Assembly: GCF_017875645.1 (NCBI RefSeq)
Contig: NZ_JAGGMR010000001.1
Span: 7,316,001-7,380,000 of the forward strand
DNA: 64,000 nucleotides
DNA from: Nocardia goodfellowii
Lineage (GTDB): Bacteria; Actinomycetota; Actinomycetes; Mycobacteriales; Mycobacteriaceae
Direction of reading: 5' to 3'
In this document: positions 38,098-46,705 of the stretch, one piece after another
Position numbering within the stretch: position 1 is the first letter of the stretch
Layout: every line of letters starts with the position of its first letter
Made by a program: the position numbers and the translations under genes
Notes under the pieces: model-generated
What the model saw: the letters and a program-made list of their open reading frames with translations, nothing else
Database searches by the model: none
What the model was told of the DNA's origin: nothing

Positions 38098-39228
38098 TCA
38101 CCAGTCGTTCTCGGTGTAGCGGATGATGCCGCGAATGTTCTTGCCGTCCAGCATGTCCTGGTAACCCTGGTTGATCTCCTCCAGCGAGTACTGGCGGGTC
38201 ACCATGTCGTCCAGGTTGAGCTGACCGGACTTGTACAGCGACAGCAGGCGCGGGGCGTCCTGGCGGGCGTTGCCGCCGCCGAAGATGCAGCCCTTGATGG
38301 TCTTCTGCAGCATGGACAGCAGGAAGCTGTTCATCTTGACGTCGCCGTCTTCCATCCGGCCCATGGAGGTGATCACCATGGTGCCGGCCTTACCGGTGAG
38401 GATCAGGCCCTCTTCGACGTACTGGCCCTGCATCTCGCCCATGGTGAGGATGACCTTCTCCGCCATCCGGCCCTCGGTGATCTCCATGATCGGCATGATC
38501 GCCTCGGCCATGCTGGGATAGGTGTGCGTGGCGCCGAACTTCTGCGCCTGCTCCCGCTTCCACGGATTCGGGTCGATGGCGATGACCTTGGACGCGCCGG
38601 CCAGCACCGCGCCCTGCAACGCGCTCATACCGACACCGCCGATGCCGGCGATCACCGCCGTCTCCCCCGGCTCGATCTTCGCCACGTGGGTGGAGGAACC
38701 GAAACCCGTGGGTACGCCACAACCGACGAGGCAGGCCACCTCGAACGGGATGCTCGGATCGATCTTCACCACCGAGGTGTGGTGCACCGTCATGTACGGC
38801 GCGAAGGTGCCGAGCAGGCACATCGGGATGACGTTCTCACCGCGGGCCTGAATACGGTAGGTGCCGTCGCTGATCGCCTGGCCCATCAGCAGCCCCGCGC
38901 CCAGGTCGCACAGCGCCATATTGCCCGAGACACAGGACGGACAGCGGCCACAGGCGGGGATGAACGACAGGATGACGTGGTCGCCGACCTGCAGGTCCGA
39001 CGGGCAGTTCGGGCCCAGCTTGGTGATCACGCCCGCGCCCTCGTGACCGCCCATGACCGGGTAGGCGGGCATCGGCGTCGCGCCGGTGACGATGTGATGA
39101 TCCGAATGGCACATGCCGGCGGTTTCCATCCGGATCTGCACCTCACCGGAGACCGGGTCACCGACCTCGATCTCCTCGACCGACCACTCCTGGTCGATCC
39201 CCCACAGGATCGCGCCCTTCGTCTTCAT
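38098..39228 (-). CDS. NDMA-dependent-type alcohol dehydrogenase
   Basis: 376 residues, zinc MDR fold. The catalytic zinc ligands are in GMCHSDHHIVTG and GGHEGAG; the structural zinc site is CGRCPSCVSGNMALC. The NAD fold is AVIAGIGGVGMSALQGAVLA. The sequence has the pattern of the nicotinoprotein alcohol dehydrogenases of mycobacteria and Rhodococcus, which keep NADH bound and need an external electron acceptor. The ATG at 39228 is chosen because GGCAGGA precedes it. A perfect KstR-type motif lies 61 bp upstream, which suggests control with the cholesterol regulon. It could oxidise a steroid-derived or other alcohol. Confidence 0.88.
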   Translation of the reverse strand: MKTKGAILWGIDQEWSVEEIEVGDPVSGEVQIRMETAGMCHSDHHIVTGATPMPAYPVMGGHEGAGVITKLGPNCPSDLQVGDHVILSFIPACGRCPSCVSGNMALCDLGAGLLMGQAISDGTYRIQARGENVIPMCLLGTFAPYMTVHHTSVVKIDPSIPFEVACLVGCGVPTGFGSSTHVAKIEPGETAVIAGIGGVGMSALQGAVLAGASKVIAIDPNPWKREQAQKFGATHTYPSMAEAIMPIMEITEGRMAEKVILTMGEMQGQYVEEGLILTGKAGTMVITSMGRMEDGDVKMNSFLLSMLQKTIKGCIFGGGNARQDAPRLLSLYKSGQLNLDDMVTRQYSLEEINQGYQDMLDGKNIRGIIRYTENDW

Positions 39229-39288
39229 TCCTGCCGACCTCTCGCGTGCACGTGTGCTTATGTGACTGCACACACACTACGAGAAAAG

Positions 39289-39302
39289 TAGAACTCGTTC
39301 TA
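39289..39302. promoter_or_regulatory. KstR-type operator upstream of the alcohol dehydrogenase
   Basis: TAGAACTCGTTCTA, a perfect palindrome that fits the published KstR consensus TNNAACNNGTTNNA. It is 61 bp upstream of the alcohol dehydrogenase ATG, a place suited to repression of that promoter. kstR itself is not in the window. Confidence 0.6.
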
Positions 39303-39346
39303 GTCCCGGGACGGAATTTCCTGAGCAGCGGCTGGTCGGAAGACTT

Positions 39347-39919
39347 TCAGGCCCGGACGTCGTGCACATGGTGGGCGACATCGTGCAGGAAGTAGATCGC
39401 CAGTGACTCTACGGTGAAACCCGAGCCGTCGCTGCGCCTGACTTCGGATCCGCGATCGGCCACAGGCACGGATTCGATTGCGCGGGCGATGGTTTCGGCC
39501 GCCCGGGTGAGTTCACCGGCGACCACGGCCGGATCCTGGGCGCCGTAGTTGTCGGCGACCGCGGTCACGTCCTGATCCCAGTTGGAGAACAGGGGCAATC
39601 CGTCGGACACGCCGGTGGTGGCATCGAAGCCGGGGACGCGCGGATCGGCGGCCGCGCGACGGGCGGCGATATCGGTGCGATAGGCGAAGATCCGGCACAC
39701 ATCGCGGACGTGGGCGGCGTATTCCAGTGTCGACCAGGTGCTCTCGTCCGGCCGCACGGCGGCGTCGTCCCTGCTCAGCGCGTCGGCCAGCCGGGCCGCG
39801 TAGTCGCGCGCCAGGCCGGGCACCGTGTCGTACGACGTCGCGGGTGCGTCGAAACCGCATTCCGGACAGGCCTTTTCCAGCACCCAGGTCCAGTTCTTCT
39901 CATCGGGGACGATAGCCAT
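39347..39919 (-). CDS. DinB-like / mycothiol-maleylpyruvate-isomerase-fold protein
   Basis: 190 residues. Helical with possible metal-binding histidines: EYAAHVRDVCRIFAYR and the C-terminal LAIYFLHDVAHHVHDVRA. The N terminus carries a CPECGF pair, perhaps zinc-binding. The ATG at 39919 is preferred. Members of this DinB superfamily use bacillithiol or mycothiol in some cases; the substrate here is unknown. A 15-bp inverted repeat lies 16 bp upstream of the start. Confidence 0.75.
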   Translation of the reverse strand: MAIVPDEKNWTWVLEKACPECGFDAPATSYDTVPGLARDYAARLADALSRDDAAVRPDESTWSTLEYAAHVRDVCRIFAYRTDIAARRAAADPRVPGFDATTGVSDGLPLFSNWDQDVTAVADNYGAQDPAVVAGELTRAAETIARAIESVPVADRGSEVRRSDGSGFTVESLAIYFLHDVAHHVHDVRA

Positions 39920-39934
39920 GCGGAACACCTTATG

Positions 39935-39972
39935 GGTGGCGGAATATCTTTGACCAGAGATATTCCGCCACC
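39935..39972 (-). promoter_or_regulatory. 15-bp perfect inverted repeat
   Basis: GGTGGCGGAATATCT at 39935-39949 and AGATATTCCGCCACC at 39958-39972, loop of 8 bases. It lies between the ABC exporter stop and the DinB-like start, so it may be the transporter terminator, an operator for the next gene, or both. Confidence 0.6.
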
Positions 39973-39984
39973 TGCCCGCAAGAT

Positions 39985-41709
39985 TCAGCCGACCAGCCGC
40001 CAGCCCTGGGCACGCTCACGTTCGCGCCAGAAGTCCTGGTAGCGGCCGGGCCGTTCGATCAAGTCAGCGTGCGTGCCGCGCTGTGCGATGCCGCCCTCGT
40101 CGAGAACCAGAATCTGGTCGGCGGCCGCGACCGTGTGCAGGCGATGCGCGACGACGAGCAGGGTGCGCTGCTCGGCGAGGGTGCGCACGGCCGCGCCGAC
40201 CGCGGCCTCGTTGTCCGGGTCCAGGGCCGCGGTGGCTTCGTCCAAGAGCACGATCGGCGCCTGCTTGATCAGCGCCCGCGCGATCGAAACACGTTGGCGC
40301 TCACCGCCGGACAAACTCACTCCGCCCTCGCCGACGCGGGTGGACCAGCCGTCGGGCAGCCGGTCGACGATCTCGTCGACCCGGGCGAGCCGGGCCGCTT
40401 CGCGGATCTCCGCGCCGGTGGCGTCGGGCCGGCCGATGCGGATGTTGGCTTCGATGGTGTCGTCGAAGAGGTAGACATCCTGGAACACCATGGCCAGCTG
40501 GCTCATCAGCGCCTCGGTGGACAGGTCGCGGACATCGACGCCGCCGACGCGGACGGTGCCGGTGTTCACCTCCCAGAATCGCGCGACCAACCGCAGCAGC
40601 GTGGTCTTGCCCGCGCCCGAGGGGCCGACGATCGCGGTCAGTGTCCCCGGCTCGGCCTCGAACGTGATGTCCCGCAATACCGTTCGATCGTCGTAGCCGA
40701 AACCGACCTGCTCGAAGCTGACCTGGCCGGGCGCGACGGCGCTGGTCCGATCCCCTTCGGGCAGTGGCTGGACATCCAGGACCTCGTCGATGCGATCGAG
40801 ATTCTCCGCGGCCATGCGCAGGGCGGCGGAGTGATCGACCAGCTCGAGCAGCGGCCCGGCGAAGCGGGTGATGAGCACCAGCAACGCGATCAGTTCGGCG
40901 GCATCGAGTGAGCCGCCCAGTGCCAGTGCTACTCCCGCGGTCATCAAGCCGAGGAAGGCGGCTTGCACGGCGACCGAGAAGGTGAGCAGGGCGGTCACCG
41001 CGTTGCGGTTCATCTCGCCGTAGGCGCGGCGCTGGCCGGTCAGTGCGTCGTCGAGCAGGCGGTTGCTCTCGCCGCGCCGGCCGAACGCGCGCAAGATCGG
41101 CTGGTTCTGGGCAAATTCGACGATGCGACCTGCGGCTTCGACCGCGGTGGCGTCGATCGCGCCGAAACTGCGCGCGATCGCGTTCTGCGACCACCGGTGC
41201 GTCACCAGCAGGACCCCGCCCGCGACGAGCAGCGCGACGCCCAGCCGCCAGTCGAACACGAACATGCCCACGGCGACGACCACGGGTGTCACCGCGCCGC
41301 TGATCACCGGCTGCATCAGGTGGGCGGGCACGGCGCCGATGCTCATCGTCCCCTGCGACACCGAATGGGTCAGGCGGCCGGTGCGATCGGTGCCGAACCA
41401 GCCCAGTGGCAGCCGCGTGAGATGGTCGCCGATGCGGTGGTGCATGCCGAGCAGCAGGTCGTTGGCGATCTGCTGGCCGTCCATCGCCTGTGCGTAGAAG
41501 ACGATCGCCGCCGCGGCCGTGGTCACCGCCAGCACGGTCAGCCAGGCGATCGCGGCGTCCCGGTCGCCGTCCAGCAGCGAGCGCAGCACCGGGACCACGA
41601 GCAGCACGCAGAGGCCCTGCAGGACCGAGAAGGCGATGATCAAGCCGATCCAGCGCACGAAGCGCGGGCGGTCGGGGGCGTCGACGAGTCGGAAGAGCTT
41701 GCGAATCAT
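39985..41709 (-). CDS. ABC half-transporter (IrtB/YbtQ-like)
   Basis: 574 residues, one transmembrane domain of about six helices (first IGLIIAFSVLQGLCVLLVVP) fused to an ATPase: Walker A GPSGAGKTT, signature LSGGERQRVS, Walker B VLLDEATAALDP. The ATG at 41709 shares its A with the stop of the previous gene, so the two are translationally coupled and surely act as a heterodimer. In Actinobacteria and Yersinia such pairs import ferric siderophores although they have exporter folds. No siderophore-reductase domain is attached here. Transport direction and ligand are open. Confidence 0.85.
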   Translation of the reverse strand: MIRKLFRLVDAPDRPRFVRWIGLIIAFSVLQGLCVLLVVPVLRSLLDGDRDAAIAWLTVLAVTTAAAAIVFYAQAMDGQQIANDLLLGMHHRIGDHLTRLPLGWFGTDRTGRLTHSVSQGTMSIGAVPAHLMQPVISGAVTPVVVAVGMFVFDWRLGVALLVAGGVLLVTHRWSQNAIARSFGAIDATAVEAAGRIVEFAQNQPILRAFGRRGESNRLLDDALTGQRRAYGEMNRNAVTALLTFSVAVQAAFLGLMTAGVALALGGSLDAAELIALLVLITRFAGPLLELVDHSAALRMAAENLDRIDEVLDVQPLPEGDRTSAVAPGQVSFEQVGFGYDDRTVLRDITFEAEPGTLTAIVGPSGAGKTTLLRLVARFWEVNTGTVRVGGVDVRDLSTEALMSQLAMVFQDVYLFDDTIEANIRIGRPDATGAEIREAARLARVDEIVDRLPDGWSTRVGEGGVSLSGGERQRVSIARALIKQAPIVLLDEATAALDPDNEAAVGAAVRTLAEQRTLLVVAHRLHTVAAADQILVLDEGGIAQRGTHADLIERPGRYQDFWRERERAQGWRLVG

Positions 41710-43478
41710 CAGGATTCCTTTACCGCGAGGGGCTGTGCCTGGGTGCGCCACATGTGCGCGTAGGCACCGTCGGCGGCCAGCAGGTCGTCGTGTTTGCCGG
41801 ATTCGAGCACCTTGCCGCCGGACAGCACCACGATGCGGTCCGCGCCGCGGATGGTGTGCAGCCGGTGCGCGATCACGAGCAGGGTGCGGCCGTCGACCAG
41901 GTGCGAGAGCGCGTCCTGCACGGCCGCTTCGGATTCCGGGTCGGCGAAGGCGGTGGCCTCGTCGAGCACCAGCACCGGGGTGTCGGCCAGCAGGGCGCGG
42001 GCGATCGAAACACGCTGCGCCTCACCACCAGACAGGTGTGCGTCGGTGCCGATCACACTGTCGTAGCCCCGGGGCAACGCCATGACACGGTCGTGGATCT
42101 GCGCGGTCCGGGCCGCGGCTTCGATGTCCGCGAGCGCGGCATCGGGACGTCCGAGGGCGATATTGTCTCGAATGGTGGTGCGCAGCAACGAGGTTTCCTG
42201 GAAGACGAAGCCCACGCGCCGATACAGATCGCGCTCGGCCATGTCCCGGACGTCCACGCCGCCGATGCGCACCGCGCCCGCCGTGACATCCCAGAAGCGG
42301 GGCAGCAACCGCGCGAGCGTCGACTTGCCGGAACCGGACGCGCCGACCAGCGCCGTGACGGTGCCCGGCGCCAGACGCAGATCGACACCGTCGAGGACAT
42401 CGGTGCGACCGTCGTAAGAGAAACGCACACTGTCGAATTCGACGCTCGACCCGCGCGGCGTCTCCGGGGCGTCGATGCGGCGCAGCTCCGGGGTGGCCAG
42501 CAGCTCACCGATCCGGCCCGCCGCCTCGGCCGCGGCCTGCATCGCCATGGCGCCGAACCCGAGCGCCATGATCGGCGCGCCCAGCCCCACGGCCAGCATC
42601 ACGAACGCGATGACCTCGACCGGATCCGCCCGCAGCCAGATACCTCCGGCCAGTGCCACCAGCAGCAGCGTCGGCGGCGCGATCACGGTGTTCGCGATCG
42701 ACTCCACCCGGCGCATCGGGCCCTGCCACTCGCCGAAGAAGCGCGCCAGATCGTCACCCGCGCGCCGGTAGCGGTCCTGCGCCCGGCCGGCCTGACCGAA
42801 GGCCTTCACCACCGCGATCCCGTCGACGAATTCCACGGCGGCCGCGTTGACCTTGTCGAATTCCGAACTCAGCCGCTTCATGCCCTCCCCGCCGTCACGC
42901 AGCTCGAAGGCGGTCGCGGCGAACCAGAGCAGTAGCGGCACAAGGCAGATCAGCGCCAGACGCCAGTCCAGGTAGAACAGGTAGCCGATCGCCACCAGCG
43001 GGGTGACCAGCGCGGCCACCAGGTCGTTGAGCGCGTGCGCCACCGCATGGTGGATCGCGCCCACGTCATCGGAGAGCACCCGCTTCACCCGGCCGGAGCT
43101 GCGATCGGTGAACCAGCCCAGCGCCACACCGCCGAGCCGGTCGGCCATCCGTCGCCGGATCTGCAAGCCGAGATCGGCGTCGGCGATGTGGCTGATCGTG
43201 TAAGCGCCTGCGGCACAGAATGTTCGGACGACGAACCCGCCCACGGCGATGGCCACCCAGAACCACACCGCACCGCGGTCCGCGCCACCGAGCAGTTCGC
43301 GCGCGATCTCGACCACCGCGATATAGGGCGCGAGCCCCGCCAGCGCGCCCACCAGTTGCAGCACCGCCGCGCCGGCGAGCCGCCCGCGCACCGGCGCCAG
43401 CAACTGCTTCAGCCCGCCGGGTTTCTCCTTCGGCTGCTCTTCCTCGACCGTTACCGGATCCAAAACCGCAGTACTCAT
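41709..43478 (-). CDS. ABC half-transporter (IrtA/YbtP-like)
   Basis: 589 residues. Membrane domain with first helix around AGAAVLQLVGALAGLAPYIA, then an ATPase with Walker A GASGSGKST, signature LSGGEAQRVS and Walker B VLVLDEATAFADP. It lacks the FAD-binding siderophore-interaction domain at the N terminus of mycobacterial IrtA. The ATG at 43478 has GGGAG before it. A nested inverted repeat lies 15-44 bp upstream. A TetR gene follows upstream on the same strand, so regulation by that protein is likely. Confidence 0.85.
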   Translation of the reverse strand: MSTAVLDPVTVEEEQPKEKPGGLKQLLAPVRGRLAGAAVLQLVGALAGLAPYIAVVEIARELLGGADRGAVWFWVAIAVGGFVVRTFCAAGAYTISHIADADLGLQIRRRMADRLGGVALGWFTDRSSGRVKRVLSDDVGAIHHAVAHALNDLVAALVTPLVAIGYLFYLDWRLALICLVPLLLWFAATAFELRDGGEGMKRLSSEFDKVNAAAVEFVDGIAVVKAFGQAGRAQDRYRRAGDDLARFFGEWQGPMRRVESIANTVIAPPTLLLVALAGGIWLRADPVEVIAFVMLAVGLGAPIMALGFGAMAMQAAAEAAGRIGELLATPELRRIDAPETPRGSSVEFDSVRFSYDGRTDVLDGVDLRLAPGTVTALVGASGSGKSTLARLLPRFWDVTAGAVRIGGVDVRDMAERDLYRRVGFVFQETSLLRTTIRDNIALGRPDAALADIEAAARTAQIHDRVMALPRGYDSVIGTDAHLSGGEAQRVSIARALLADTPVLVLDEATAFADPESEAAVQDALSHLVDGRTLLVIAHRLHTIRGADRIVVLSGGKVLESGKHDDLLAADGAYAHMWRTQAQPLAVKES

Positions 43479-43492
43479 CGGGCTCCCATGGA

Positions 43493-43522
43493 CAAATTAG
43501 ATCACTGTTCCAATTTGCAGTG
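43493..43522. promoter_or_regulatory. Nested inverted repeats before the ABC pair
   Basis: CAAATT (43493-43498) pairs with AATTTG (43512-43517), and CACTG (43503-43507) with CAGTG (43518-43522). The dyads overlap and lie just upstream of the transporter start, suggesting a TetR-type operator. Confidence 0.5.
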
Positions 43523-43568
43523 TAGCGAGCACCCCGCCTGCGGTACAGAGCGTTTCCCGGCGACGCCG

Positions 43569-44264
43569 CTACAGCGGCGCTGCCTTGATCACTTCGAGCC
43601 GGGCGGCCATGCCGTCGAGCATCCGCGCGAGCGCGTAGCGGCACTGCTCGCGGTGCGCGGCATCCCGGTCCCGCGGACTCCCCACGTACTGCCGCACCAT
43701 CCGCAGCATCTCCTGCGCACCCGGCCCGGCATCCGGATGCGCTTCCAACAGTCCTTGCAGCCCCGCCATTCCCTGCTCCCCCGCCTCGCTCGCCCGCTGA
43801 TCACCGAGCGCGATCAGCCCGAGACAGGTGTTGAACGCGACGGAGAACGCGATCGCCGCCTCCGAACCCCACCCGGCCTCGAGCATCCGGGTCATCCCCG
43901 CGTCCAGCGACGGCAACAACCGCTCGGTCTGCGGTCCATTGCGCAACAACCACGTCGCCGTGCCGGGATAGCCGGACAGATGATCGATGACCTGCGACAG
44001 AATTCCGTGCAGCAACTGCCGCCAATCGGGTTCGTCGAGCCGCATATCGATCGCGCCGAAGATCCGATCGATCACCGCCGCGCACACCCGCTGCCGGTCA
44101 CCCACATGGTGATAGATCACCGACAGCGAGGTATCCAAGCGCCCGGTGAGATCGCGCATGCTCCAGCCGTCGAGCCCCCGCTCGGCCGTCAGCGCCAGCG
44201 CGGCGTCGACGATCACCCCCGGTGCGAGACCGGTCCGATAAGCCCGCCGGGAACCCTTCGTCAC
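43569..44264 (-). CDS. TetR-family regulator
   Basis: 231 residues. HTH segment MRDLTGRLDTSLSVIYHHVG, then a ligand domain with WLLRNGPQTERLLPSLDAGM. The GGG of GDRQRV closes the usual TetR DNA-binding domain. It is on the same strand as the ABC pair, 91 bp upstream of it, and 25 bp after the 45-residue Cys protein. It probably controls the transporter through the repeats at 43493-43522. Confidence 0.85.
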   Translation of the reverse strand: MTKGSRRAYRTGLAPGVIVDAALALTAERGLDGWSMRDLTGRLDTSLSVIYHHVGDRQRVCAAVIDRIFGAIDMRLDEPDWRQLLHGILSQVIDHLSGYPGTATWLLRNGPQTERLLPSLDAGMTRMLEAGWGSEAAIAFSVAFNTCLGLIALGDQRASEAGEQGMAGLQGLLEAHPDAGPGAQEMLRMVRQYVGSPRDRDAAHREQCRYALARMLDGMAARLEVIKAAPL

Positions 44265-44289
44265 GGTTCGACCCTAACGACCCGGGCCC

Positions 44290-44427
44290 TCACTCGACGC
44301 TGGACGCCTCGTGCTCTCCCCCGCACCACTGCTCCGCCGGGACCATGGCGCGCACGTCGTCGACGTGCTCGCCGCAGCCGTCCCACGTCGTCTTGCCGCA
44401 GCTAGGGCAGGTGACCGGGTAACACAT
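44290..44427 (-). CDS. 45-residue Cys-rich protein, probable zinc binder
   Basis: Begins MCYPVTCPSCGKTTWDGCGE and ends HEASSVE. Five cysteines and two or three histidines in 45 residues (CPSC, GCGEH, WCGGEH) look like a compact zinc knuckle. The ATG at 44427 has GGAGG seven bases upstream. It lies 25 bp before the TetR gene on the same strand. Short actinobacterial proteins of the form MCYPVxCxxCGKTTWxGCG are common and uncharacterised. Confidence 0.75.
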   Translation of the reverse strand: MCYPVTCPSCGKTTWDGCGEHVDDVRAMVPAEQWCGGEHEASSVE

Positions 44428-44578
44428 GTGCCGTCCTCCAGAGGTTCGCCGATGATCGCCTGGTCAGCGTACCGGCGGACGCTCAGGCGTCCGGATTCGC
44501 GCCGGTGTCCTCCCGCAGGAGGGTGCCGAGCATGTCGATGAGGGGATCCACCGTTTCCGCCGACCAGCTGTTTTCCGC

Positions 44579-45946
44579 CTAGCCGCCGACCCTGGGATGC
44601 ACCCGGCAGTTGGTGTGGAGGTAGCGAGCAGGACCGGCGCGGAAGTCGTAGATCGCGACGGTTCGCGGGTCTTCGAGGGGGTCGGCCGGGGGCATCAGGA
44701 AATGGGTTTCGCTGAGCGGAAGCAGTTCATACCGGAGGTGCTCGGGCTTGCCCATGATGTGGGCCTGCATCGGGTCCAAGGCCAGGGTGAGGTGCAGGCG
44801 GCCCGCTTCGGCGTGGACGACGTATCGAGTGCCTGGCACTTCGTAGACGCCCTCGTAGCGGGACAGGTCGAGCCGCAGCGCCGGGCTCGGTCTCGGTAGC
44901 GCGGGCGGCGCGGGAAGGCCCAGATCGGTCACGATTTCCTCGAATACCTTCTGGCAGAATGCTTCTCGCGGTCCGCCGTTGGTGAGCAGCGCGATCGCGG
45001 TGTCAGCGTCGGGGAAGATGCGCAGCCGAGCGTTCTGCCCGATGGTGCTGCCGTCGGTGACATAGACCGGGTGGCCGGACCAGTCGGCGACGATCAGGCC
45101 GAGCGCCCAGTCCGGGCCGAGCAGGTAGGGGTCGGGGATCGGGACGCGGGAGGAGACCATTTCCCGGAGGGCCGCCGGCGAGATGATCGGGACGCCGCCG
45201 GGGGTCTTGCCTTTATTCAAGAACAGGTGGGCGACGGCGAGGAGGTCGCGGGCGGTACAGGTGATATTGCCCGCGGGGCCGTAGGACCGGGGCAGGTGGG
45301 CGGTCAGGGTGACGATCGGACCTTCGGCCAGGGAGCGGAGCAGGTGGCCGGTGGCGGCGCGGGCGGGGTCGACCTGCTCGGGACGAGTGCTGCTGTCGGA
45401 CAAGCCCATCGGCGTCAGCAGACGTGCACGCACGATGTCGTCCCAGTCGCGTCCGTCGAGCACCTCCATGAGGCGAGCCAGCACGGCGTAGCCCAAAGCC
45501 GCGCTGTAGCCGTGGGTTTCGCCCAGCGGAAAGACCTGTGGCGCGTCGGCGATGCCCTCGACCATGCGGGCGTAGACGTCACGGTCTTCGCCGGGATCGC
45601 CGAAGGCTTCCTCAATACCGTGGGTGTGGTTGAGAAGATGGCGTGCGGTGAGCCGGGCGGTGACCAGCGGGTCGGCTACCCGGAATCCGGGCAGGTAGTC
45701 GCGCACCGGGTCGTCCAGGCCGATCTTGCCTTCGTCGACCAGCTGCATGAAGGCCAGGGCGGTCCAGGTTTTGCTGATGGACCCGATTTGGTAAAGGGTG
45801 TCGGTGGTCGCCGGCGCACCGGTCGACACGTCTCGGACGCCGACCGCGAATTCGGTGTGGTGACCGTCGCGCAGGACGCCGATCGTCGCGCCGGGAATCC
45901 CGTACTCGGACAACAATTCCCGAATTCGCTCCGGATCGAATGGCAT
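44579..45946 (-). CDS. Serine hydrolase, beta-lactamase family
   Basis: 455 residues. SxxK motif GSISKTWTALAF (Ser56, Lys59), Tyr in THGYSAALGYAVL, late motif TDGSTIGQNARLRIF. The last 110 residues (from about 345) look like a small C-terminal lipocalin-type domain seen in related D-aminopeptidase/esterase proteins. No signal peptide. The start is 9 bp after the preceding gene, so it is the last full gene of a four-gene operon. The stop is TAG, and the same frame stays open for 31 more codons to a TGA at 44483; the extension is protein-like. Confidence 0.87.
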   Translation of the reverse strand: MPFDPERIRELLSEYGIPGATIGVLRDGHHTEFAVGVRDVSTGAPATTDTLYQIGSISKTWTALAFMQLVDEGKIGLDDPVRDYLPGFRVADPLVTARLTARHLLNHTHGIEEAFGDPGEDRDVYARMVEGIADAPQVFPLGETHGYSAALGYAVLARLMEVLDGRDWDDIVRARLLTPMGLSDSSTRPEQVDPARAATGHLLRSLAEGPIVTLTAHLPRSYGPAGNITCTARDLLAVAHLFLNKGKTPGGVPIISPAALREMVSSRVPIPDPYLLGPDWALGLIVADWSGHPVYVTDGSTIGQNARLRIFPDADTAIALLTNGGPREAFCQKVFEEIVTDLGLPAPPALPRPSPALRLDLSRYEGVYEVPGTRYVVHAEAGRLHLTLALDPMQAHIMGKPEHLRYELLPLSETHFLMPPADPLEDPRTVAIYDFRAGPARYLHTNCRVHPRVGG

Positions 45947-45955
45947 CGCGGCCGC

Positions 45956-46213
45956 CTATCCGGGTAGTCCGACGGCATTGGCGGCATCGACTTCGAAGAA
46001 CTCCGTCGTAGCGAACGGCCCCGCGTGGGTTTCGAAGAAGGTGCGCACACCCTCGGCGGAGTCGCCCACGATCAGATTGACCGCCTTGGCCCCATCTTTA
46101 CTCGCGACCGCCAAAGTCCACTCCACACCCTGGGGAATTCGCGTGTATGCCACCTTCAGCGCTCGCCAGAATCCATCGTTGTCGGCGACCGCCGACACAG
46201 CCATGACATGCAC
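45956..46213 (-). CDS. 85-residue protein of unknown function
   Basis: Starts MHVMAVSAVADNDGFWRALK and has a central EWTLAVASKDGAKAVNLIVG and an end FFEVDAANAVGLPG. The alternation of strands and helices suggests a small ferredoxin-like alpha/beta fold. The ATG at 46213 has GGAG ten bases upstream; a second Met at codon 4 is possible. It lies 12 bp after the Clp-N gene and 9 bp before the hydrolase gene, inside their operon. I do not recognise the family. Confidence 0.7.
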   Translation of the reverse strand: MHVMAVSAVADNDGFWRALKVAYTRIPQGVEWTLAVASKDGAKAVNLIVGDSAEGVRTFFETHAGPFATTEFFEVDAANAVGLPG

Positions 46214-46225
46214 TGTGTGCTCCGT

Positions 46226-46702
46226 TCATTCTTCGGCGCGGAAATCGCTTATCCGCGTGATTAATTCGGCCCGGTCGACGCCCGCGAGCGCGAGCGCCCG
46301 CGGCACCGTGCCGACCTCGGCGAGCAGGATCGCGAGCAGCAGATTCGCCGGGTGCAGTTCACGTTTGGCGTAGGTGCGCGCCATTCGTTCCAGCGCGAGT
46401 TTGCTGCTCGCACCCAGGACCGGCTCTTTCGCCGAATAAGGGCTTGCTTCAGGCAGATTCGAAATCGTCACCCCGGCGACCGCCAGACTTCGCTCGAATT
46501 CGCGGTTCAGCGCCGCCCGTATCGTCTGCGCATCCAGCCCCGCCGCGATGAGCAGGCTTTGCGGGGCGGTGCCCTCGAGTTCGGCGATCGCCAGCAGCAG
46601 GTGCTGGGCCTCGATCGTCGCCGAGCCGTCTTGCCGCGCTTCCTGCCCGGCCCGCAGCACGACCGCGTGGAAATATTTGTCGAATCCGTTGTTGCCGAAC
46701 AT
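46226..46702 (-). CDS. Clp N-domain protein without ATPase
   Basis: 158 residues, two copies of the Clp_N repeat: IEAQHLLLAIAELEGTAPQS and LHPANLLLAILLAEVGTVPR, each followed by an (A)LAGVD or AAGLD turn. In ClpA/ClpC this domain docks adaptors and substrates; here it stands alone. The ATG at 46702 has AGGAGG nine bases upstream and is 3 bp after the HTH gene stop. Such HTH/Clp-N gene pairs recur in Actinobacteria. Adaptor or decoy roles for the ClpC protease are possible. Confidence 0.85.
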   Translation of the reverse strand: MFGNNGFDKYFHAVVLRAGQEARQDGSATIEAQHLLLAIAELEGTAPQSLLIAAGLDAQTIRAALNREFERSLAVAGVTISNLPEASPYSAKEPVLGASSKLALERMARTYAKRELHPANLLLAILLAEVGTVPRALALAGVDRAELITRISDFRAEE

Positions 46703-46705
46703 AAT

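Noticed and set aside
39985..43478. Clear IrtAB siderophore importer
   Set aside because: The siderophore-interaction domain is missing and no IdeR box or siderophore genes were found, so only a likeness is claimed.
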